Assembly: GCA_008638375.1 (NCBI GenBank)
Contig: VIRR01000480.1
Location: forward strand, 434,001-498,000
DNA length: 64,000 nt
Reading direction: 5' to 3'
From: Nyssa sinensis
Lineage: Eukaryota > Streptophyta > Magnoliopsida > Cornales > Nyssaceae
Both the position numbers and the translations under genes were made by a program. Shown piece by piece: positions 56,601-64,000 of this stretch. The first letter of the stretch is position 1. The number at the start of each line of letters is the position of its first letter. Below the pieces are notes generated by a model. The model had not been told where the DNA came from. It did not search any database and was given only the letters and a program-made list of their open reading frames with translations.

Positions 56601-58541
56601 CAACATATAACTGTGGCCTCCCCAGCTCCTAGAGTCACGCACTGGTGGGACCAAGAAATCCCCCCTATCTCCTGTGAAATAGAAGCAGTCTCCCTCAGGA
56701 GTGCATACAGTCACCCTCCCCCTGTAACAGTCTATACTCGCCCGATAGGTGAACAACCAATCCATCCCCAGAATCACATCAAACCCAGACATATCAAGTA
56801 CAATAAGATCAAAGTGGAGAATACGATCAGCTATCTCTATCGAGCAATCTCTACAGATCCTCGTCAGTACTACAACACCCCCAACTGGCGTACCAACATG
56901 CAACGGGGGGTCCAACCAAGCTATATCCAGACCCAATGATATGGCAAGTGCAGTAGAAATGAATGAATGTGATGCTCCTGAATCTATCAGTACACTGGCC
57001 CATGAACTGGATATGAGAAATGTACCTCGGACTACTGACGGTCCGGCAGCAGAGGTCTCCGGGGTGGCTACTGCGTAGACTCGGCCCTGTATGGTCGGGC
57101 CCTGTCTGCCTCCCCCTCTCTGTGTCTGCTGACCTCCTCCCCTAGGTGCTGGAGCTCTGACGCTCTGTGCGGAGGGTGTAGGCTGATGATAGGGCGCTGG
57201 GAGTCCCTGAACTGACTGTGGCTGTGGCAGAGGCACCTGTGTATGCTGATAATAGTGTGACCTCGGCGCACTCTGCGAAGTCTGCCCCTGAGGGCAGTTG
57301 GCCCTAACATGGCCAGGCTGCTGACAAGTGAAACAAATCGGCGGGGCCCTCTGACTCGGTGCCGGTAGAGGTAGTGGAAATGACCCCTGACTGGATCCGA
57401 CACCCTGTGCACTGCTGGGTCCCCTCAAGGGACAGTCGGCCCTCCTATGGCCAGGCTGCCCGCAGGTATAACATGTGCCAGGTCGCTGTGACCCTCCTCC
57501 CCTAGGAGTAGATGGCAAGGCAGGACGGGGAGCTATCGAATGAAGGGGTCCAGCTGGTGGCTGTGAGGAAGAAGTACTGGCTCGGTACCTCTTCGGCTGT
57601 CTATATGTCGGGGCAGGTGCGGAAGTCTGTACTGTGGGTGTCCTGCCCTGTGCTCTAGTCTCTCTGATCCCTCTAAGATCAGTCAGCTCTCTCTCCACCT
57701 TGGAGGCCCTGATCACTGCCTCCTCGTATGTCTCTATAATATGCCCAGCCAGTCTGTCCCTGATAGAGGTCTTCAACCCCCTGAGGAAATTGTACACCCT
57801 CAAATCCTCATGTGCAATAATGTGTGGGGCGAACCTCCCCAAAGCAGTAAACCGTGACTCATACTGAGCCACTGTCATGTCCCTCTGCAGAAGTGCCTCA
57901 AACTCCTCTCTAAATCCCACTCTGGCAGACATCGGGAAATAGTGGTCATTGAACATGGCCACAAATGCATCCCATCCCTCTCCAAACCGGTGCAGTCTGT
58001 CAGCAGCTACCTCCCACCACTGACTAGCCAGGTCTGTGAACTGAAATGTAGCACACCTGATCCTCAGATGGGGCTCAGTGATCCCCTGTGAATCCAAGAT
58101 CCGGGTAATCTGTCTCAACCACTCCTCTGCAATCAGTGGGTCTGGCTGCCCGGCAAAGGTGGGTGGCCTCATCCTCTGGAACACCTTCATCACGAAGGTA
58201 TCCCTGGTCTCACCGCCAGTGGTCCGCGCTTCCATCATTGTACGGAGACACTCCTGCAAAAGGGCCGCCATATCTCTGGCGCCAACCATCTGCTCTACCT
58301 CCTGTGCTGGAGCAGGAGCAAGAATAGGGGCAGGGGCGGGAGCAATATCCTCCTCAGCTGCACTATGCTCAGGCATGTCAGCTGGGGCAACGACCTCCTC
58401 AACTATATCGGGGATAGGGGCAGCAGCTCTAGGTCTGCCACGATGAGGCTGGGCAGCGACTCTAGGCTGGGCAGCACCTCTAGGCCTACCCCTACCCCGT
58501 CTGGGCGGTCCAGCTCTAGTAGGAGCTCGTCTGGAGGGCAT
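53658..58541 (-). CDS. gag-pol polyprotein of the inner Tekay-like element
   Basis: Single frame; I prefer the methionine at 58541 ([11 protein letters not shown], 1627 aa) because the outer element starts gag at the same place. An in-frame methionine at 58598 would give 1646 aa. Numbered from the longer form: gag core about 130-300; zinc knuckles C376-C379-H384-C389 and C422-C425-H430-C435; protease D539-S-G-A; RT about 700-890 with catalytic F869-V-D871-D872; RNase H with D1018; integrase zinc site H1232, H1238, C1268, C1271; integrase catalytic D1301, D1362, E1398 (a D-D-35-E spacing); integrase tail with GDHVFLKV near 1508; chromodomain about 1597-1640. All key residues are present and no stop or frameshift is seen. 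The chromodomain and lengthy LTRs place it in the Tekay/Del chromoviruses. Confidence 0.95.
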   Translation of the reverse strand: MPSRRAPTRAGPPRRGRGRPRGAAQPRVAAQPHRGRPRAAAPIPDIVEEVVAPADMPEHSAAEEDIAPAPAPILAPAPAQEVEQMVGARDMAALLQECLRTMMEARTTGGETRDTFVMKVFQRMRPPTFAGQPDPLIAEEWLRQITRILDSQGITEPHLRIRCATFQFTDLASQWWEVAADRLHRFGEGWDAFVAMFNDHYFPMSARVGFREEFEALLQRDMTVAQYESRFTALGRFAPHIIAHEDLRVYNFLRGLKTSIRDRLAGHIIETYEEAVIRASKVERELTDLRGIRETRAQGRTPTVQTSAPAPTYRQPKRYRASTSSSQPPAGPLHSIAPRPALPSTPRGGGSQRPGTCYTCGQPGHRRADCPLRGPSSAQGVGSSQGSFPLPLPAPSQRAPPICFTCQQPGHVRANCPQGQTSQSAPRSHYYQHTQVPLPQPQSVQGLPAPYHQPTPSAQSVRAPAPRGGGQQTQRGGGRQGPTIQGRVYAVATPETSAAGPSVVRGTFLISSSWASVLIDSGASHSFISTALAISLGLDIAWLDPPLHVGTPVGGVVVLTRICRDCSIEIADRILHFDLIVLDMSGFDVILGMDWLFTYRASIDCYRGRVTVCTPEGDCFYFTGDRGDFLVPPVRDSRSWGGHSYMLASMIAGDFETTEIVLPPVVDEFPDVFPSDLICLPPRREIEFTIELIPGTTPVSIPPYRMAPAELRELREQLTDLQRKGFIRPSTSPWGASALFAKKKDGTLRLCVDYRRLNRVTIKNKYPLPRIDDLFDQLRGSRCFSKIDLRSGYHQLRVREEDIAKTAFRTRYGHYEFVVMPFGVTNAPAAFMDLMHRIFSPYLDQFVVVFVDDILVYSPAEDVHAYHLRTVLQILREHRLFAKFSKCEFWLREVQFLGHVVSSGGVSVDPSKIEAVMSWERPSSVFEIRSFLGLAGYYRRFVEGFSRLAAPMTRLTRKGIRFLWTEDCEQSFQELKRRLTSAPVLIIPERGVGYAVYCDASREGLGCVLMQDGRVVAYGSRQLKNHERNYPTHDLELAAVIFALKSWRHYLYGERFEVFSDHKSLRYIFTQKDLNLRQRRWMEYMEDYDFDLQYHPGRANVVADALSRRSRGTIASIAIREWEMMGDIGEFDLDIAEFEGQATLFSLCAQPTLLTRVIEAQLVDVEADQIRVRIASPEGFVGWTVHSDLSLRYLGRVFVPESLRAEVLRDFHHSRLAVHPGGTKMYHDLRRQYWWAGMKRDVAQFVSRCLTCQQVKAEHQRPGGLLQPLPVAEWKWEHVTMDFVMGLPKSPRGHDAVWVIVDRLTKSAHFLPIRVTDSSDTLSRLYIREIVRLHGVPVSIVSDRDPRFTARFWQSLQTALGTQLQFSTAFHPQTDGQSERTIQILEDMLRACVMDFRGSWEDHLALVEFAYNNSYQSSIEMAPFEALYGRPCRSPVCWTEVGETAALGPDIVRETTDKIQVIRQRLLTAQSRQRSYADRRRRPLAFEVGDHVFLKVSPRRGLRRFGRGGKLSPRFIGPFEILGRVGEVAYKLALPPQLSGVHDVFHVSMLRKYHPDPSHVLDWVDLQLEGDASYDQRPVEILDSRDQVLRGRTIPLVKVRWNHHGVEEATWEREAEVRARYPELFDQ

Positions 58542-58893
58542 ATCTACAAGTTCAAGAGAAAAATTCAATATCACTTTTTCACATTCCAATATAAGCATCT
58601 AAATGTGATCTCAATCAAGTTCTCATCAATAACCTATACTTTAACGGGTAGCATACGTAGAAACTCATGATATATACACTTAACAAGTTTTTCACATATC
58701 ATACATGTCATGCCTCCAAACATAGCATAAATCAGCACGTAATCACAATAAGTCATGCATCAGGACATATAAAACCACATAGCACACAAGATCCTATCAC
58801 ATGCTGCTAAAGGTTCACACTAAGTCTCATTCTTTTCTCTAGGGTCTCATGGTGTTAAACAACACCCCACGGTCTCTAGGTATTCGAACCTAA
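58542..58893 (-). other. Untranslated leader of the inner element
   Basis: About 350 bases between primer site and gag start. Just before the start codon the minus strand reads TTTTTCTCTTGAACTTGTAG then ATATG, a good match to a 3' splice acceptor. The corresponding place in the outer element is also CT-rich and ends GAACTTGTAGATATG. Confidence 0.5.
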
Positions 58894-58905
58894 GCTCTGA
58901 TACCA
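58894..58905 (-). other. Primer-binding site of the inner element
   Basis: Minus strand TGGTATCAGAGC, perfect initiator-methionine tRNA complement, three bases from the 5' LTR at 58909. Confidence 0.93.
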
Positions 58906-58908
58906 CGT

Positions 58909-60521
58909 TGTCACGCCCCAAATTCCAGTGAACCCGAGGCGTGAGTAACGAGACAAAAAGAAATAAAATAATAAAGGAATAAAAGATATTTAAGGACGAT
59001 CTCATACATTCCACATGCTGTTTTGATACATACATAAGGTCTGGTCCATTGGTTCACAACATACAAAATAAAATACAGTCTCGGGCTTATGCCCTTACAC
59101 AATATCAAAAACGCCCCTTGGGTCCAACATAATCCCCAATCAGACCGTCTCTATGTCTCGTACAGCTGGGACATCATCTGAAATGTTTGCCCCACTAAAG
59201 GGGTCAGCTCAACATGCTGGTACAATATAATGCTAATGCAAGAAACAAAACTAAGGTCGTGGCATGTGCAAGTGTACAGTTATTTCTATACGGCATTCGA
59301 TATCATGATGGCAGTATATAAACAGTACACAGTATATGAGTAGTATGCGTGACACACCCATGCAACTCTATGCCACCCATGTCTCATGATACGGTCATTC
59401 TCCGCTGGCATGAGTACCGCCACTTATGTCTCGCTTCACGGTCCGGAATCCGTCAGGCTCGCAAGTACCTAATGGCCGATTTTGGGTTTTTCACCACAGG
59501 ATCTGCACCCTCATAATGCAAAGCACCAAGTGCTTACCCACGCCATGTCCAAGGAATCACACTATGCCAATATGCTCTGATCTCATCATGTCATAATGCA
59601 ATCTCAATGATGCATCTCATTCATACATAAAATATGCTTTCAAGTACATATTTCATAATGTCAACAGTTCTCCAAGCATGTGATTCACACACTACACTAA
59701 CACATTCAATATACACATAATCATCTTCCACATCATCACCCAACATCAGCAAGATAGCATGGAACACATAAGCATGTAAACATTCAAGCAACAAGTGAAC
59801 AATCAAGGCAGCAAATCAAGTATTCCTAATCTTAATTCTATTTCTTACTTAGCACAATATATCGTACCTGTAAATCGATCTCAACTCAAGAAGTGCACTC
59901 GAGGTATGGTAGGATCACTGTGAAAATACTGAAGGTCAGAGCACCTTCTCCTTGCCCTTTCGCGTTCCTATAAGCATAACAGGTAATTCAGTTCATTGTC
60001 ATTTGAATTTATTCTATTCATCAAATTTTATGTTTTTAATTCATAAGTTTTTATTTTGCTAATTTAGACTCCACTATTGAGTCCGGGACGTCGAAGAAAC
60101 TAAGTTTAGGCTTTCGTAGAATTCAATTCGGACACCTGGGTTAAAAAGGGCAAAACAGTCATTTTGCACTTTACACGGGTCCTTACATTTTGTGACCTCT
60201 TTTCACAAATCGGACCCCACGGTTGAGTCCGGAATGCTCGAGATAATAATGTTTCACTATTTGTTTACTTATTTCGGAGTTCATTTGACTGTATTTCAAT
60301 TCAGGGGCATTTTGATAATTTTTTTATATGTTGCTACGTGTCTTTTATTTTTCGAGACCCCATCTCGTAACACGGACCTCACCATTGGCCTCGGAATGGT
60401 CGAGATAGTCAAAATACACTAATGACTTGTCCCATTTGGACTCCGGATTATTTTAGAATATTTAAATAATTTAATTTTAAACTATATGTATATATACATA
60501 CACATATATACATACATCATC

Positions 60522-60553
<32 letters not shown>

Positions 60554-60624
60554 AATATTAATAAAATTAATAATAACAACTTGAAAAATTTAATTTATAA
60601 AAAAAAAATTTTCAGGTTGTTACA
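58909..60624 (-). repeat. 5' LTR of the inner element
   Basis: 1716 bp, offset by exactly 7030 bases from the 3' LTR throughout, so there are no length differences. Confidence 0.95.
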
Positions 60625-60629
60625 ACAAC
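60625..60629. repeat. Target-site duplication (right) of the inner element
   Basis: ACAAC, matching 51874-51878. Confidence 0.93.
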
Positions 60630-63067
60630 TGCTGGTATGATGAAACGCTAATGCCAGAAATAAAGCTAAGACGTGGCATGTGCAAAGTGTACATTTATTT
60701 CTAAATGACATTCAAGCATCGCAGTATATATATGAATGGTATGCGTGACACACCCATGCACAACTCTATGCCGCACCCACGCACCCATGTCTCATTTACG
60801 GGTACTCCCCGATGGCATGAAGTACCAATGCAATGGCCGATTTTGGGTTTTTCACCACAGGATCTACACCCTCATAATGCAAAGCACCATGTGCTTACCC
60901 ACACTATGTTCTCAAGAAATTCGTCATATGCCAATATGCCAATGCAATCTCAATGAACATGAATCTCAATAAGATATAACATGCTCGGACAATAAGAAGT
61001 AAATCACTAATCGGTTCTGTATACATGCATATCTCATATGTTCGTACATCATGATTCATGTTCTTCACTTTATTAATTTGCAAGTAACACATAACATGTG
61101 AGCAACCAATTCCAAATAAACAGGTAAACACATTACAGATAAACACATACAGCATTCCAGTCATTCACAAATATTCCTAACTTAACTTCATTTCTAACAC
61201 TAGCAAAACACCATACCTGATGGGTTGGTATCAACCCTAGAAGATCGTGAACTATATGTAACTGAACGGGTGGATGAAAATGTAGGAGATCAGATCGCCT
61301 CCTCCTGTCCTGTCAGCGTCCCTAAAAGTAGAAATTACAACTCAGTCCATTGTTGTTTGAATTTATGCTATTCATCAAATTTTATGTCTTTAAATTCATA
61401 GGTTTCTATTCTACTAAATTAAACTCTACTATTGGTTTTAGAACGTTTAAGAAAGTAAGTCTAGGTTTTCGTAGAACTCAATTCGGACACCTGGGTTGAA
61501 AAGGGCAAAACAGTCATTTTGCACTTTACACGTGTCCTTACATTTCGTGACCTCTTTTCACAAATCGGACTCCACGGTTGAGTCCGAAATGTTCGAGATA
61601 ATAGAATTCTACTATTTGTTTATCTAATTCGGAGTTCGTTTGACTGTGTTTCAATCTAGGGGCATTTTAGTAATTTTAAGGGTTACTACGGGTCTTTTAT
61701 TTTTCGGGACCCCGTCTCGTAAAACGGACCTCACCATTGGTCTCGGAATAGTCGAGATAGTCAAAATACACTAATGACTTGTCTCATTTGGACTCCGGGA
61801 TGTTTTTGAATATTTAATTAATTAAATTAATTTAATTAAATAATTAATTAATTAATTTAATTAATATTTTATTAATAATTTAATCAGGTGGGTCAAAGTG
61901 TAATTTCTAACAGTTGGGGGTCAATTCGTAATTTCTGAAAGTTCAGGTTAAGGTTCAAATTCAAAAGGTTCAAATTCAAAGGTTTAAATTCTAAAAGGTT
62001 CAAATTCAATTAATTTAAAACAGTGGCTGACACGTGGCAGGGGCGATCCACGCCTGCCCCGATCCGGACCCGATCCGACCCGGGACCCGACCCGGCAGAC
62101 CCCCTTCTCCCCCCCGTTTTTCCGGCGGAGCTCCGGTCACCCTCTCCGGCGCCGGTGACCGGATTTTCAGAAAAATCAAGTTTTTAAACTTGATTTTTAT
62201 GGCGTTTTCGAAGCCCCTTTTAATTCTAAACTATTCTAAAACGTTTTTGGAGTATTTTAATATCGTTTTGAAGCTTCCAATCACGGTGAAAACCCAGATT
62301 TTTCCCCCACGGCCGTGACCTGCACCTCCATTTTTCTCCCTCATTTCTCAACCGTTTTCTATCATTTTTGTTGCATTTTAATCCTCACACTATGCTCTAC
62401 AAGGTTCGATAATTTAAATCAATTGAAATGCTCTAAAATAAATCGAAACAGAAGTGACCCACTTACAAGTTTTTCGGCCGTTTCTCTCTCTAGCCGTGTC
62501 CTCCTTCTCCCTCTTGCTCCGAGCTCGAACCAGGTCTCTAACCCTCCTTCAGAGCTCTGTTTCTCTCCCTCTTTTCTGCTTCTTTCCTTCTCTTCCTTTC
62601 CACCCGAGACACTCCCTTTATTTTCTTCACTCTCTCTCTCTATATCTCTCTCTCTCCCTCTCTCTCTCTCTCTCTCCCCAAGACCAACCACCCTCTGCCC
62701 ACTTCTGCACTCTCCCACTCCCTGAATCCCACTCACACACACAACCTCACCCATACCCCTTTGAGTGTGTAACACTCAAAGTCACACACATACACACACA
62801 CGGTTACACACACATACACACACTGTTCTACACCCATTTATATATACATATACACACATATAATCACACATTTATTTATATACACTCATATAATTTTTTT
62901 ACACATTTTATACATACATACAAATAATAAAAAAAAGAATTTTAATTTTCCATACACATATATCCAACATTAATAATAATAATAATGATAATAATAATAA
63001 TAAAATTAATTAATTAACAATTGCAGAATAATAAATAAATAAAAAAAAAATTTTCCATGTTATAACA
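60630..63067 (-). repeat. 5' LTR of the outer element, part 2
   Basis: Resumes at TGCTGGTATGATG and runs at a constant offset of 14195 from 46435-48872, ending TTCCATGTTATAACA. Together with part 1 it totals 2735 bp, the same as the 3' LTR. Confidence 0.93.
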
Positions 63068-63072
63068 TTGAT
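63068..63072. repeat. Target-site duplication (right) of the outer element
   Basis: TTGAT, matching 46133-46137. Confidence 0.9.
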
Positions 63073-64000
63073 TAAGTGATACAAACCAGAATATACCCAA
63101 CACCTTTATAAGATGTAAAAGTTGCTAAAAAAGTAGCTATATATGTAAGAATCAGAAAGTACTGATTCAAGTATCACTTTGTAAAATAATCTAAATTACA
63201 CTACACTGACCTTTTTAAAATTTTTTCACAATTATATTAATTTGTTTTAAAAATTTAAAATTACATTAACATTTTCTCTTTAATTTGATAATATATAATA
63301 CTCCACTCCAGTCAATTTTTTTTTTTAAATGACAAAATTATCTCTTATATATTTTTGTTTAATGTTTTAAATTTTAATTATTTTTTTTCATTTTTCAAAT
63401 AAATATTGATAAAAACCTTAAATTTATTTTTATATAAAATAAAAATAATTTATTTACCTTAAATTTATTTTAAAATAAAATAATAAAAATCTTTAAAAAA
63501 TGTTAGAAAAATTATAAAAAATACAAAAATAAATAAATAAATAAAGGAAATTTTGTCTTTTTGAAAACAAATTGACTGAATGTAGGTATATGTATATTGT
63601 CAGGTAAAGTAGGGAAGGTCAATGTAATCTTAGAAATCTCAGGAGAAATCAATGTAATTGTCAGAAATTTCAGGAGAAGTCAATATTTCAATAAGTTATA
63701 AGTTAATATCTTATAACTTAGTGAAATATTGTTTAGTCAAAATTGCTTTCCTCTTTTTTGTTTGACACTAAGTTATATATGATAATATGTCTTTATTTTA
63801 ACAATTTGGCAATTCACATTCTTTATTATCATATTGTATAATACAAATATATTTAATAATTTACACAAGTTACAAAATGATTATAATTTCAAAGATTAAA
63901 AAATAATTAAGATATACTTTAATCTTTACTTATAAATATTGATTATTACAAGTATGAACAATAAGTCCTCAATCACTTGCCTATCTTATAATTCGGTATA
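63073..64000. other. AT-rich non-coding stretch
   Basis: No gene or transposon protein recognised. 63600-63720 holds a short imperfect tandem (TCAATGTAAT, then CAGGAGAAATCAATGTAATT, then CAGGAGAAGTCAATA). The sequence continues past the window. Confidence 0.5.

Larger units (their letters stand above)
51879..60624 (-). mobile_element. Complete autonomous Tekay/Del-like chromovirus retrotransposon
   Basis: 8746 bp with two 1716-bp LTRs, TG/CA termini, 5-bp ACAAC duplications, polypurine tract, initiator-methionine primer site and a single uninterrupted gag-pol frame. The two LTRs have the same length and every compared segment is identical, so insertion is very recent. It sits inside the 5' LTR of a related non-autonomous element in the same orientation. 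It has everything needed to be mobile. Confidence 0.95.
46138..63067 (-). mobile_element. Non-autonomous Tekay-like element, interrupted by a nested relative
   Basis: Complete element of about 8.2 kb once the nested 8746-bp insertion and its extra 5-bp duplication are removed. LTRs are 2735 bp on both sides (46138-48872; 51582-51878 plus 60630-63067), with 5-bp duplications TTGAT. The internal region is only 2709 bp, with polypurine tract (48873-48887), an integrase tail/chromodomain ORF, scrambled integrase-protease remnants, a shortened gag ORF and a canonical primer site. RT, RNase H and most of integrase are deleted, so it can only move with enzymes supplied in trans. Every LTR segment compared matches between the two sides, which implies recent insertion. 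Confidence 0.92.

Overview
This window is plant nuclear DNA, most likely from a eudicot, in a gene-poor, transposon-dense stretch. The evidence is direct: almost every coding trace belongs to plant lineages of LTR retrotransposons (Athila, Tat/Ogre, chromodomain-bearing Tekay/Del-like, and Ty1/copia) or plant DNA transposons (CACTA, a hAT-type MITE), separated by AT-rich DNA. I found no intact cellular gene, rRNA, functional tRNA, CRISPR array or bacterial-type operon. Only two traces look like host genes: an exon of a DEAD-box RNA helicase (RH1-like, frameshifted) near 15.8 kb, and a possible WG/GW-repeat fragment carried inside an LTR near 28.5 kb. The species cannot be named from the sequence alone.

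Layout. 1-2589: Athila-type gag-protease-RT (+ strand), two nonsense codons, cut off inside RT. 2590-3949: right part of a long LTR with an internal tRNA-like stretch. 3950-7099: Tat/Ogre-type gag-protease relic (- strand) with primer-binding site and LTR. 7100-10380: AT-rich DNA with dispersed repeats. 10386-15273: three head-to-tail LTRs joined by 10-bp spacers and flanked by a single 5-bp target duplication. 15279-18840: helicase exon and upstream leader exon, split by a solo LTR (16329-18772). 19069-21096: AT-rich. 21097-31751: a decayed copia element (- strand), itself invaded by a CACTA derivative (22166 to about 25513) that carries fourteen 161-bp tandem repeats, and by a solo LTR (27050-30769). 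33300-39280: a copia element (+ strand) with many stop codons. 39498-42968: another solo LTR. 43372-43918: hAT-type MITE. 44101-46132: AT-rich. 46138-63067: a non-autonomous Tekay-like element whose right LTR is split by a complete autonomous relative (51879-60624) with an open gag-pol polyprotein. 63073-64000: AT-rich.

How the pieces relate. The LTRs at 16329, 27050, 39498, 46138, 51582, 51879 and 58909, and the triplet at 10386, are long (1.6-3.7 kb). They start or end with the same TGTCACG(C/A)CCC / GT(T/A)..ACA termini and make 5-bp target duplications, so they form one extended superfamily. It has inserted repeatedly and has often been cut back to solo or tandem LTRs by recombination. 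The nested pair at the right end is the youngest layer: in both elements the two LTRs have exactly equal lengths, and they match wherever I compared them. The autonomous copy has an intact polyprotein, so it could supply the enzymes its disabled host element lacks.
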